A stretch of DNA of 8,924 bases from JBDKTK01 sp039680225 (GCA_039680225.1 JBDKTK010000302.1:1-8924), one strand, 5' to 3'; numbered from the stretch's first letter, positions 1 to 6,680 are shown. Notes: a model not told the origin generated them from the letters alone. Numbers and translations are program-made.

Positions 1-147
1 GCATTAGGAAAAAGCAAATCTTACGAAAATAATTGTTTGCCATATGCCTGGTTTGGTCCTCATAACCAAGAGGTTGAGATAGATGTTCAATCAAACAGTT
101 TTATTGGTTTCGTTGATGGACGAACCTGGCGATGGGGAAGTAAATGA
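1..147 (+). CDS. C-terminal end of an unrecognised protein (5' truncated by window edge)
   Basis: An open frame runs from base 1 to a TGA at 145-147 and encodes 48 residues with no start codon in view, so the gene begins outside the window. The peptide looks like a folded domain end rather than noise: it is rich in aromatics and glycine (PYAWFGPHNQEVEIDV and later GFVDGRTWRWGSK at the C terminus) with alternating hydrophobic residues typical of beta strands. I do not recognise a family. By hand count the fragment has 57 G or C in 147 bases (39%), clearly lower than the genes to its right. It ends 22 bases before the diguanylate cyclase start on the same strand, so the two could share a transcript. 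Whether this is a real gene rests on peptide character and the stop-to-start spacing only. Confidence 0.6.
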   Translation, partial: ALGKSKSYENNCLPYAWFGPHNQEVEIDVQSNSFIGFVDGRTWRWGSK

Positions 148-169
148 CTGGTAACCCTGGGAGTATCCG

Positions 170-1582
170 ATGTCCGATCGTTCACGCAGCAGCTTGAGTA
201 AGCCCGCACGGGCAAACGAGACCATAAAGTTGATTCTCAGCTCCGCTCACCTGGGCATAGCCTTGCCGTTTCGCTTTGCGGCGCTGGTATTTCTTTCTTG
301 TCTTATCGAAATCGTCCTCACAAAATCTCTGAAATACCTGATGCCGAATATTGGCGGGGCGCTCAGTCTGGTGTTTGATGCTTTTGTGCTGTCGTTGGCG
401 ATTTGCATCTTCACATTCCTGCTGATTGTCCGGCCGTTGATCAGGGCATTAATGAAGGAACAGGCGGTAGCCGAAGAACAGACTAAAAAACTTCAAGGGG
501 AGATGGCCAGGCAGCAGTTCGACACCGCCCTGCGTCGGGCGATGGAAATGGCCGAAAATGAAAGCGACGTGCTGCGGGTAGTCCAGCGCACGCTGTGGCA
601 AATCGGGAAAGACAATGCCATGGCGCTCCTGTTGGCAGATTCGTCACAGGCGCACCTGCGCCAGGTCAAGGTTTACTGCCCGGACCGCATTACGAAAGCG
701 GAGCCGCTTTCTGTCGGCGCCGCAGCAGCCGCGCCGGCGGATGCCGCCGCCGATGCTTGCGGCCACAGGGCGATCTGCACGGTGGATGTGCCGCGGCAAT
801 GCGTGGCGTCCCGGCAGGGACGCATGCTGCACTTTGGCGACAGCGAGGCGCTCGACGCCTGTCCGTTCATTGTCACGCCCGGAAATGTCCCGGTCAACGT
901 CGCCTGCATGCCGGTCAGCATCGTAGGCCGAACAGTCGGTGTGCTGCACGCCGGCGCGCCGCGCGAGCGGCAGATTGACGACTCGTTGCGGTACAAATTA
1001 GAAAGCGTTGCCACCAAGCTCGGCACGCGCCTGGGCATGATCCGAGCGATGTCAGCCTCAGAGTTGGCGGCTACAACCGATTCGCTCACCGGTTTGCTGA
1101 ACCGCCGCAGCCTCGAGGATAAGGTTGGACGGTTGGCTATGCAAGGCCGCAGCTTCTCGGTGGTACTGGCTGATTTGGACAACTTCAAACAGCTTAACGA
1201 CACTTACGGCCACGTGGTCGGCGATCAGGCGCTGAAAATGTTCGCCCGCGCGCTGAAGGAAAACTGCCATAGCGACGACATCGTGGCGCGTTACGGCGGA
1301 GAGGAATTCGTTGTGGTGTTTCCCGACCTCATCTCGGAAAAGGCTGTCTCGATTCTGGACCGGTTGCGCTCCATGCTGCCCGATCTCCAAATGCGCGGCG
1401 GACTTCCCCCGTTCACTGTCAGTTTCGGGGTGGCCGATACCCGTCACGAAGCCACGTTCGAAGGTATCCTGCATGTGGCCGACGGCGCAATGTACAAAGC
1501 AAAAATGGAGGGCCGTGATCGCATCATCGTGGCCGGTTTGTTGAAGCGCAATGATGCGCCGGTAAGAGAAGTTTCTGAATAA
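170..1582 (+). CDS. Membrane-bound diguanylate cyclase (two TM segments, GAF-like domain, GGDEF domain)
   Basis: This 470-residue protein should make cyclic di-GMP from two GTP at the inner membrane. Hydrophobic segments lie at about residues 29-50 and 64-87, joined by only about a dozen residues, so there is no periplasmic sensor domain. A charged, probably coiled-coil linker (95-130) leads to a GAF-like domain (about 130-295) containing several cysteines and a DACPF motif. The GGDEF domain spans about 300-460. It has the DSLTGLLNRRS entry motif, the metal-binding Asp and substrate residues of ADLDNFKQLNDTYGH, and an intact GGEEF active site at 376-380, so activity is expected. The allosteric I-site (RxxD, five residues before GGEEF) reads HSDD at 367-370, so its arginine is missing. 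The ATG at 170 follows GGGAG at a 6-base spacing. A strong terminator follows the stop. The signal sensed is unknown. Confidence 0.95.
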   Translation: MSDRSRSSLSKPARANETIKLILSSAHLGIALPFRFAALVFLSCLIEIVLTKSLKYLMPNIGGALSLVFDAFVLSLAICIFTFLLIVRPLIRALMKEQAVAEEQTKKLQGEMARQQFDTALRRAMEMAENESDVLRVVQRTLWQIGKDNAMALLLADSSQAHLRQVKVYCPDRITKAEPLSVGAAAAAPADAAADACGHRAICTVDVPRQCVASRQGRMLHFGDSEALDACPFIVTPGNVPVNVACMPVSIVGRTVGVLHAGAPRERQIDDSLRYKLESVATKLGTRLGMIRAMSASELAATTDSLTGLLNRRSLEDKVGRLAMQGRSFSVVLADLDNFKQLNDTYGHVVGDQALKMFARALKENCHSDDIVARYGGEEFVVVFPDLISEKAVSILDRLRSMLPDLQMRGGLPPFTVSFGVADTRHEATFEGILHVADGAMYKAKMEGRDRIIVAGLLKRNDAPVREVSE

Positions 1583-1585
1583 CAG

Positions 1586-1619
1586 CCGGAAAGGAATTAT
1601 TCCTTTCCCCGGATTTTTT
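1586..1619 (+). terminator. Rho-independent terminator of the diguanylate cyclase gene
   Basis: A perfect 9-bp inverted repeat, GGAAAGGAA (1588-1596) and TTCCTTTCC (1600-1608), encloses a 3-base loop. Outer CC/GG bases can extend the stem with a small bulge, and a run of six T follows at 1614-1619. The stem starts three bases after the cyclase stop codon. The loop TTA (1597-1599) is also the reverse-complemented TAA stop of the convergent serine hydrolase gene, so the right arm lies inside that gene. No T run follows on the minus strand, so it should terminate only plus-strand transcription. Confidence 0.85.
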
Positions 1620-2985
1620 CATTTCCTGCTTTAATCGAAGCAATCACCTTATCTATAAAAACATCCTGCTGCCATGCCGACGGGGCCCTTGCCAGTCCCA
1701 GGCGCACGATCACCAGTTGCCGCGACGGGATGATGCTGACGAACTGGCCTTCATAACCTATGCAGTGGAAGGCGTCTGCCGGCACGAGCTTTTCATAATC
1801 GCCGCCCAGGAACTCTTTCGGTATCTTCAGCCAGAAGTGCGCCCCGTACTTCCTGTCCGGGGCGGCCGGCGCGGGCGTTGCCGAGTACCTGACCCAGCCT
1901 TCCGGCAGGATGCGGCGGCCTTTCCAAACGCCGTCCTGGAGATATAACTGCCCGAACCGCGCCCAGTCCCGGGCTGTTGCATACATGAAAGACGAGCCGG
2001 CGAAAGCGCCGGACGCGTCCCGCTCTATTATGGAGTTGCCCATCCCGACCGGCTGGAATAATGCCCGGCGGGGCAGGTCAGTATAAGCCGTGTCTCCGAC
2101 CGCATTGCGGATGATGCGGCTGATGATATTCGTGGTCCCGCTGGAGTACATCCATTTTGTTCCCGGCTCGGCATCCAGTTTCTTATTGACTGCGTATGCG
2201 CCCAGGTCCGCCTCTTCGAACATCATACTGGTCACGTCTTTGAGGGGATTTTTATAGTTCTCCTCGAAATGCAGGCCGCTGCTCATGTGCAGGAGATGGT
2301 CCATGGTTATTTTCCCGCGCGGGTCGCCCGGGCCCTGCCATTCAGGAACGGGCAGGGGGCCGTCGAGCGACAGCCTGCCCTCCTTGACCATGATACCGAC
2401 GAGCGCGCTCATCACGCTCTTGGTCATGGACCAGCCGATCAGGCGGGTGTCTTTGCCGAACCCCGGGGCGTAGCGCTCGGCGACGATCCGGCCGTTATGC
2501 AGAATGACCACCGCGCGCGTGCGCCGCGGCTTTGCGGAATCGGGCTCCGAAAAGGCCCAATCCAGGACGGGTTCCAGCCGGGCTTCATATTTTTCGGGCA
2601 AGTCCCGAGATGCGGTAAAAGGGGGTGGGGCAGCAATTGGGGCGACATGGACATTGTAAACAAGCGTGCAGCCCATCCCGTCCCGGCAGACGGCCTTCCT
2701 CCTGATTAAGCCGAAGAAATCAGCTGTGACCTCTTTCTTCTCAAAATCGATTTTCGCATCTGCATGACGGAGAAAGGCAAGATCATCCGCCGATACATCG
2801 GAGTCAAGGACCGAGGCCGGGTTGCGGCCCGAAACGAAAACGCCGGAGCCGAGTATCTTGGCCTTGTACGCGGCCCCTATCGACAGGAGGCGCGAGGCAT
2901 AATAAATTGATGAGCCCGTAAATGCGATAAGCAGAACGGCAACGGTAATGACGATAATCTTTTTGATGTTTATCTTTTCTTTCAC
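1597..2985 (-). CDS. Membrane-anchored serine hydrolase of the beta-lactamase / penicillin-binding-protein fold (COG1680 type)
   Basis: A 462-residue protein of the large family that includes class C beta-lactamases, family VIII esterases and 6-aminohexanoate-dimer hydrolases. One N-terminal hydrophobic segment (about 9-28) after a lysine-rich start suggests an inner-membrane anchor with the catalytic domain in the periplasm. The nucleophile motif SMTK sits at 186-189 (Ser186, Lys189). A YSSG motif with Tyr280 is the likely second motif, and HCIGYEGQ at 407-414 fills the third-motif region. A pre-domain with two cysteines (100 and 106) precedes the catalytic part. The start codon is GTG, with AGGG eight bases upstream. 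The natural substrate cannot be deduced: members hydrolyse esters, amides or peptides, and most are not resistance enzymes. The gene converges on the diguanylate cyclase gene with 14 bases between their coding ends. Confidence 0.9.
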   Translation of the reverse strand: MKEKINIKKIIVITVAVLLIAFTGSSIYYASRLLSIGAAYKAKILGSGVFVSGRNPASVLDSDVSADDLAFLRHADAKIDFEKKEVTADFFGLIRRKAVCRDGMGCTLVYNVHVAPIAAPPPFTASRDLPEKYEARLEPVLDWAFSEPDSAKPRRTRAVVILHNGRIVAERYAPGFGKDTRLIGWSMTKSVMSALVGIMVKEGRLSLDGPLPVPEWQGPGDPRGKITMDHLLHMSSGLHFEENYKNPLKDVTSMMFEEADLGAYAVNKKLDAEPGTKWMYSSGTTNIISRIIRNAVGDTAYTDLPRRALFQPVGMGNSIIERDASGAFAGSSFMYATARDWARFGQLYLQDGVWKGRRILPEGWVRYSATPAPAAPDRKYGAHFWLKIPKEFLGGDYEKLVPADAFHCIGYEGQFVSIIPSRQLVIVRLGLARAPSAWQQDVFIDKVIASIKAGNEKIRGKE

Positions 2986-3015
2986 AACCTGATCCCTGTT
3001 TATTCAAGAATGAGC

Positions 3016-3031
3016 GCCGCCGGCCGGCGGC
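3016..3031. repeat. Perfect 16-bp GC palindrome upstream of the serine hydrolase
   Basis: GCCGCCGGCCGGCGGC is identical to its reverse complement. It lies about 30 bases upstream of the serine hydrolase GTG, within what would be its 5' leader. It could form a short GC hairpin, but no T run follows on either strand, so it is not a standard terminator. Its function is unknown. Confidence 0.4.
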
Positions 3032-3103
3032 AACACCAGTCCCGCGAATCCGCCGGGAGATGCGCCGGAAATGAAAAATTCTGTTTTTTCTTTTTACCGG
3101 AAG

Positions 3104-3132
3104 ATTTTGAGATTGTCTCAGTTTTTTTTCAA
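3104..3132 (-). promoter_or_regulatory. Candidate sigma-70 promoter for the serine hydrolase gene
   Basis: On the minus strand TTGAAA (3127-3132; 5 of 6 to the -35 consensus) is followed after exactly 17 bases by CAAAAT (3104-3109; 4 of 6 to -10). It would start transcription near 3097, giving a leader of about 110 bases that includes the GC palindrome at 3016-3031. It overlaps the end of the candidate small ORF. This is a motif match in A-rich sequence only. Confidence 0.3.
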
Positions 3133-3219
3133 AACATCCCTGATTACATCCGCGAGGGTTTTCATGCCGCCGGGTTTTAAAATGAACCGGCGTATGCGTT
3201 CCGTAACGTCTTCAATCAA
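3118..3219 (-). CDS. Candidate 33-residue small protein directly downstream of the secreted protein gene
   Basis: After the TGA of the upstream gene, the same frame stays open for 33 codons from a TTG (3217-3219) to a TGA (3118-3120). The peptide starts MIEDVTERIRRF and ends TLADVIRDVLKKN. It has a balanced charge pattern and spaced hydrophobics compatible with two amphipathic helices, unlike random translation of spacer DNA. AGGTGA at 3223-3228, which overlaps the upstream stop codon, could serve as ribosome binding site at short spacing, so translational coupling is possible. An internal ATG (residue 19) is an alternative start. I recognise no family. Against it: the start is non-canonical, it is very short, and it could be a remnant of a longer reading frame. 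Confidence 0.4.
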   Translation of the reverse strand: MIEDVTERIRRFILKPGGMKTLADVIRDVLKKN

Positions 3220-3222
3220 AGT

Positions 3223-4236
3223 TCACCTGCGCCCGCCATGGGGCATTCCCCCTCCACCTTCGCCTCCACGGAAGGGTTCACCGCCGCCCGGCATAGTCAT
3301 TGGATGATGCGCGCCTGCAGGGGCGGCATGTGACGGGACCTGCTGCGCCCGGGGTACAGGCGCCGCATGCGGCGTTACCACTATCCTTTGTTGCGGGACC
3401 GGGTGAGGCGGAACGGTCCTCATTCCACGTACCGGCCTTTCATGGGGTGCATGGAAGACCCTCCTTTCACTGTTCGGGATTCCGGTTGATATAAAGGCCC
3501 GCCCTCGCGGCGCGCCAATTCCCCGAAAAGTCCTGCCGCTGAACCGTTCCCTCGGGTCGACCCTGAACGCCCTGTGGGTACTGATGTCGTTGAAATGGTT
3601 GGAGACAAATACAACCCGGTTATGAACGACAAAGGACCGGTGAAAATCGTGCAGGACGAAAAACCCCGGGAACCAGAAACCGGTAAATATGAAGGGGGAG
3701 GGCACCCAGGCATACAGGAAATAATAATCCGGGGGAGGAGTGTAATACGTGACCACCGGCGGCCCGTAATTGCCGTAATAATTATTGATCACCGTGGGAT
3801 CCGGATAATTTGCGGCTTCAGGCACATTATATGGCCTTCCATCGTAAGGGGCAATCGGCAGGCCCAGGGCTGAATTCACTTCCTGCAGCTGCGCAAGCGC
3901 CTGATCTTTGCTCATCGATATCTTGCCGGCGCCGGCTGCCGCAGCAACCGATTGCTGGATCTCGCTGACGACATCCGGCGTGACCGGATAATCGGCGATC
4001 CAGCCGTTGCGGGGTGTTATCCCGGCCTGGCCCAGGCGGCTCTCGGCCTCGACTTCATCGCGCGTCGAAGATAAGTTCAGCGCCTTGACCAGGTTGACGG
4101 CGTAATCGCCCTCCCTGATCAGGGGCGCCCCGACGGGAGGCGCTCCGGCCTGTTGCTGCGCTTCAGCCTGCAGCGGGATGATAAGCAAAAACAGGGCTAA
4201 AGCGATTCCGGCTAACCGAGCATTTTTCCCATTCAT
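3223..4236 (-). CDS. Secreted protein of unknown function with an aromatic core and a His/Pro/Gly/Arg-rich tail
   Basis: Two ATGs compete, at 4242 and 4236. AGGAGG at 4244-4249 leaves one base before the first and seven before the second, so the 4236 start is chosen (337 residues). A classical signal peptide is visible: a short basic N terminus, a hydrophobic core at about 8-22, and a likely cleavage site after AEA at 24-26, so the product should be periplasmic, outer-membrane associated or secreted. The mature protein has a helical N-terminal part (about 40-135), then an aromatic segment with runs such as NNYYGNYGPP, YYTPPPDYYFLYAW and GFWFPGFFVLHDFH. The low-complexity C-terminal third is rich in His, Pro, Arg and Gly and ends in a GGGG-type tail. 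I know similar anonymous proteins from deltaproteobacteria but no function. No catalytic motif is visible. Confidence 0.85.
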   Translation of the reverse strand: MNGKNARLAGIALALFLLIIPLQAEAQQQAGAPPVGAPLIREGDYAVNLVKALNLSSTRDEVEAESRLGQAGITPRNGWIADYPVTPDVVSEIQQSVAAAAGAGKISMSKDQALAQLQEVNSALGLPIAPYDGRPYNVPEAANYPDPTVINNYYGNYGPPVVTYYTPPPDYYFLYAWVPSPFIFTGFWFPGFFVLHDFHRSFVVHNRVVFVSNHFNDISTHRAFRVDPRERFSGRTFRGIGAPRGRAFISTGIPNSERRVFHAPHERPVRGMRTVPPHPVPQQRIVVTPHAAPVPRAQQVPSHAAPAGAHHPMTMPGGGEPFRGGEGGGGMPHGGRR

Positions 4237-4243
4237 ATGCATT

Positions 4244-4249
4244 CCTCCT
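4244..4249 (-). promoter_or_regulatory. Ribosome binding site that fixes the start of the secreted protein
   Basis: A perfect AGGAGG on the minus strand lies seven bases from the ATG at 4236 but only one base from the ATG at 4242. Initiation is therefore expected at 4236, two residues shorter than the longest reading frame. Confidence 0.75.
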
Positions 4250-4438
4250 TAAAAATATCTGTTCCATTTTGAATTGCCCGGGTCACAGCAGGAACAGGAT
4301 TGGATTGTTGAACAAGAGATCAGAGCAAAACTTAACCATCATTTGGCCGGGAAACAGAAAAATCAATTGGCGTTGAGATTATTTATCCTGACGAGAAATA
4401 TTAATTTTCAGATATGAAAAGAGGTACGGCAGATTTGT

Positions 4439-5131
4439 TCAGGAGAAAAGCCGGGCAACAGCGCTTTCCACGTGAATCTTTGTTGTATCGAGAAAAGGGA
4501 AATCCGTTCGCGTTTCTCTTAAAATCAGGGGCAGCTCAGTCCCGCCCAGGATCAGGGCCTGAATGCCTTTTTCCCTCTTCATCCGCCCGGCGACCGCCAG
4601 CAGTCTGGAGCGCGTTTCGGACAGGAAAATTCCATTCACCAGTTCGTTCATATAGATGTGATGGATATATTCCTGCTCATCGTCTTCAGGGGCAATGACC
4701 TCTATTCCTTCCCTTGAAAAGACGTCATTATAGAATCCTCCCCGCATTGTGAACCGCGTCCCGAAGAGCCCGGCCCGGGTGATATGCATTGCCATGGCGG
4801 TTTCACAGGCTGCTTCAACTATGCTTGCGAGGGGGATAGGCGATCTTTTGCTCACGGCTTCAAAAACGATGTGCGGCGTATTGGAGGCCAGCAAACCTGA
4901 TTCCGCGCCGGCCCCGGCAAGCCTTTTCACTTCTTGAACAAGGAAATCGGCCAGGCCGTCCAGGTCGCCTGCTCCGATAAAGTCCAGCATGGTTTTCATA
5001 TCGATGCTGTTTATTATTATTTGCGGATAATCGGACCCGTTGCTCCTCTCCCGGTAAAGCGAGATAATCCTGCGGTAATAATCGATCGTCGATTCCGGCG
5101 CAATTCCCCCGATAATTCCCAAAATTTTCAT
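4439..5131 (-). CDS. Aspartate/glutamate racemase-family protein lacking both usual catalytic cysteines
   Basis: A 230-residue cytosolic protein of the PLP-independent Asp/Glu racemase family, full length for the family. The N-terminal GIIGGIAPESTIDYYRRI block matches the family signature (compare GLLGGMSWESTIPYYR in E. coli YgeA as I recall it), and FGTRFTM and FLDTTKIH match later conserved blocks. Cofactor-independent racemases use two facing thiols, or Thr83 and Cys197 in YgeA. Here the motifs read LASNTPH (Ser83) and LGGTELP (Gly197), so neither position is Cys, and the Gly codon GGG is two changes from a Cys codon. Racemase activity is doubtful. A related isomerase or lyase, or a ligand-binding role, is possible. 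The reading frame extends upstream to 5212, but the ATG at 5131 has AAGGGG at a 7-base spacing and begins exactly at the conserved block. It lies 34 bases after the MocR gene, probably in one operon. Confidence 0.85.
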   Translation of the reverse strand: MKILGIIGGIAPESTIDYYRRIISLYRERSNGSDYPQIIINSIDMKTMLDFIGAGDLDGLADFLVQEVKRLAGAGAESGLLASNTPHIVFEAVSKRSPIPLASIVEAACETAMAMHITRAGLFGTRFTMRGGFYNDVFSREGIEVIAPEDDEQEYIHHIYMNELVNGIFLSETRSRLLAVAGRMKREKGIQALILGGTELPLILRETRTDFPFLDTTKIHVESAVARLFS

Positions 5132-5165
5132 GTTCAGACCCCTTTTATAAGCATGATCCAGCCCT

Positions 5166-6593
5166 CTAATCAGATGTTTCTGCAGCAAGCCGGCCGATTG
5201 TTTCCAGCGCATGCTCGACGGCGGGAGACCAGTGGGCGGAATTGAGCCGGAGGAAATTCCGGTACTTGCCGGAGTTCGAAAAAATCGGCCCCGGGGCTAT
5301 GAGGATATTTTTGCCCAGGGCTGTGTGGTACAGCTTCAGGGAATCCACATGTTTCGGCAATTCCACCCAGAAAATAAAACTTCCTTCGGGACGGGTGGTT
5401 TTTGTCCCTTCGGGAAAGTGCTTTCTGACCGCTTCGAGCATCCTGCCCAGCTGTAATTCATAGGTCCGCCGCACCCTGCGCAGGTGCCTCTCATAACCCC
5501 CCATTTCCAGAAACCCGGCAATGGCAATCTGGGTCGGCGATGCCGGAACAAGGGTATTGATGATCCTCTGCCTTTCGATCTCCCCCCGGAAACGGCCGGA
5601 TGCAACCCATCCGACCCTGTATCCCGGCGCCAGTGTTTTTGAAAAAGACGAGCAAAGGACGACAAGGTCCTCCCTGTCAAATGATTTGGCCGCGCAGGGG
5701 CGCGAGTCGGAAAAAGACAAGTCGCCGTAAATGTCGTCCTCGATAAGGGGAATCCCCCGTTCCGTGAGCATTTCCACGAGAGCCTTTTTCCTGTGATCGG
5801 GCATGCAGTTCCCGGTAGGGTTGCTGTAATTGGCGCTGAGGAGGCACGCCTTGATCTTCGTTTGTTCCAGGGCGTAACCCAGGGCCTCCAGGCTGAGCCC
5901 CTCTTTGGGGCTGGCCGGGACCTCCACAATTTTCAAGCCCATGGCCGCCATTGCCTGCAGGTGATTGAAAAAGAACGGAGATTCGATGGCAACAGTATCG
6001 CCCGGCCTGCATATCGTCCTGAGTGTTATCGCCAGCGCTTCCTGGCATCCGGTGGTGATTACGATCTCATCCGGCGTAATCGCGCAGCCGGCCTGGAGCG
6101 CCCGCCGGGCTATCTGCTTGCGAAGGGACTCGTAGCCGCTTGAGAACATATACGAAGCGCTGATTGCTCCCCTGGCCCTGACGGCAGCGGCAAGCATGCG
6201 GTTGAGTTTCTTGACCGGGAGCAGATCGACATTGGGCGTGGCCAGGCCCACGTTCAACAATGATGGATTGGCCGAGTCGCGGATGATCCGGCAAGCGATC
6301 TCATCCGGTCCCGCATGCGCAGGCCTCAGGTCTTTTTTTTGCACGGAAGGTTCGGATGCCGGCCTCAGCGCGGGAGGGGCGACATAATACCCAGACTGGG
6401 GCCGTGCCTCTACCAAACCCCTGACCTCCAGGAGCCTGTATGCTTCGAGCGCCGTGGAGACGCTTACTTTCATGGAGCGGCTGATATCGCGGATCGAGGG
6501 TATGCGGTCCCCCGATTTGTAAGTTCCGCAGCCGATAAGGTGCGTCACCCTGGCGGCAACTTTTTCGTACAGCACAGTGTCCCTGTCTTTCAT
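5166..6593 (-). CDS. MocR-type transcriptional regulator (GntR winged helix fused to an aminotransferase-like domain; YdcR-like)
   Basis: A 475-residue DNA-binding regulator. Residues 7-73 form a GntR-type winged helix (GDRIPSIRDISRSMKVSVST... ending SGYYVAP). The rest is a fold-type I aminotransferase-like domain in which the PLP contacts are intact: Asn258 in SNPTG, Asp287 and Tyr289 in EDDIYGD, Lys319 in SFSKTLAPGYRVGW for the Schiff base, and Arg449 in FLRLNSA for the substrate carboxylate. MocR proteins use this domain to sense an amino acid or PLP adduct, although with all residues present some catalysis cannot be excluded. The NPTGNCMP and IEDDIYGDL motifs resemble the YdcR subgroup. 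The ATG at 6593 has GGAG at a 9-base spacing. It leads an operon with the racemase-family gene, which is its likely regulatory target or partner, and is divergent from the DUF2917 gene. Confidence 0.93.
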   Translation of the reverse strand: MKDRDTVLYEKVAARVTHLIGCGTYKSGDRIPSIRDISRSMKVSVSTALEAYRLLEVRGLVEARPQSGYYVAPPALRPASEPSVQKKDLRPAHAGPDEIACRIIRDSANPSLLNVGLATPNVDLLPVKKLNRMLAAAVRARGAISASYMFSSGYESLRKQIARRALQAGCAITPDEIVITTGCQEALAITLRTICRPGDTVAIESPFFFNHLQAMAAMGLKIVEVPASPKEGLSLEALGYALEQTKIKACLLSANYSNPTGNCMPDHRKKALVEMLTERGIPLIEDDIYGDLSFSDSRPCAAKSFDREDLVVLCSSFSKTLAPGYRVGWVASGRFRGEIERQRIINTLVPASPTQIAIAGFLEMGGYERHLRRVRRTYELQLGRMLEAVRKHFPEGTKTTRPEGSFIFWVELPKHVDSLKLYHTALGKNILIAPGPIFSNSGKYRNFLRLNSAHWSPAVEHALETIGRLAAETSD

Positions 6594-6615
6594 GTCAAAT
6601 CGCTCCGGTTAAGAA

Positions 6616-6644
6616 GTTATAGAGCATTGGTCCGGGAAGTTTAA
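6616..6644 (-). promoter_or_regulatory. Candidate sigma-70 promoter of the MocR-racemase operon
   Basis: On the minus strand TTAAAC (6639-6644; a weak -35, 3 of 6) is followed after 17 bases by TATAAC (6616-6621; 5 of 6 to -10). Transcription would start near 6609, leaving a short leader that carries the GGAG ribosome binding site. The weak -35 would suit an activated or autoregulated promoter. Motif match only. Confidence 0.4.
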
Positions 6645-6647
6645 TGC

Positions 6648-6680
6648 ACAGCTGCCCTGATTCAATACCATAACAGTTGC
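6648..6680. promoter_or_regulatory. Candidate MocR operator: imperfect direct repeat upstream of the operon promoter
   Basis: ACAGCTGC (6648-6655) and ACAGTTGC (6673-6680) match at 7 of 8 bases, 25 bases apart, just upstream of the predicted -35 of the MocR operon. Characterised MocR regulators such as GabR bind direct repeats in the divergent region upstream of their own gene, so position and orientation fit. Short repeats like this occur by chance, so this is a weak inference. Confidence 0.25.

Noticed and set aside
3110..3129. A plus-strand hairpin TGAGA-TTG-TCTCA followed by a run of T, resembling a terminator.
   Set aside because: The stem is only five base pairs and no plus-strand gene ends nearby. 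The T run is the complement of the A-rich end of the candidate small ORF.
4250..4438. Search for promoter, sigma-54 site or RNA element between the secreted-protein gene and the racemase-family gene.
   Set aside because: Only weak matches were found: a GG/GC pair with spacing one base short of the sigma-54 pattern, TTGATT with AATGAT, and a 5-bp dyad TTGTTGAACAA. None is strong enough to annotate.
5132..5212. A 27-residue longer N terminus for the racemase-family protein, starting at 5212 inside the MocR gene.
   Set aside because: The extension overlaps the regulator coding region, has no family similarity, and the ATG at 5131 has a well-placed ribosome binding site right before the conserved N-terminal block.
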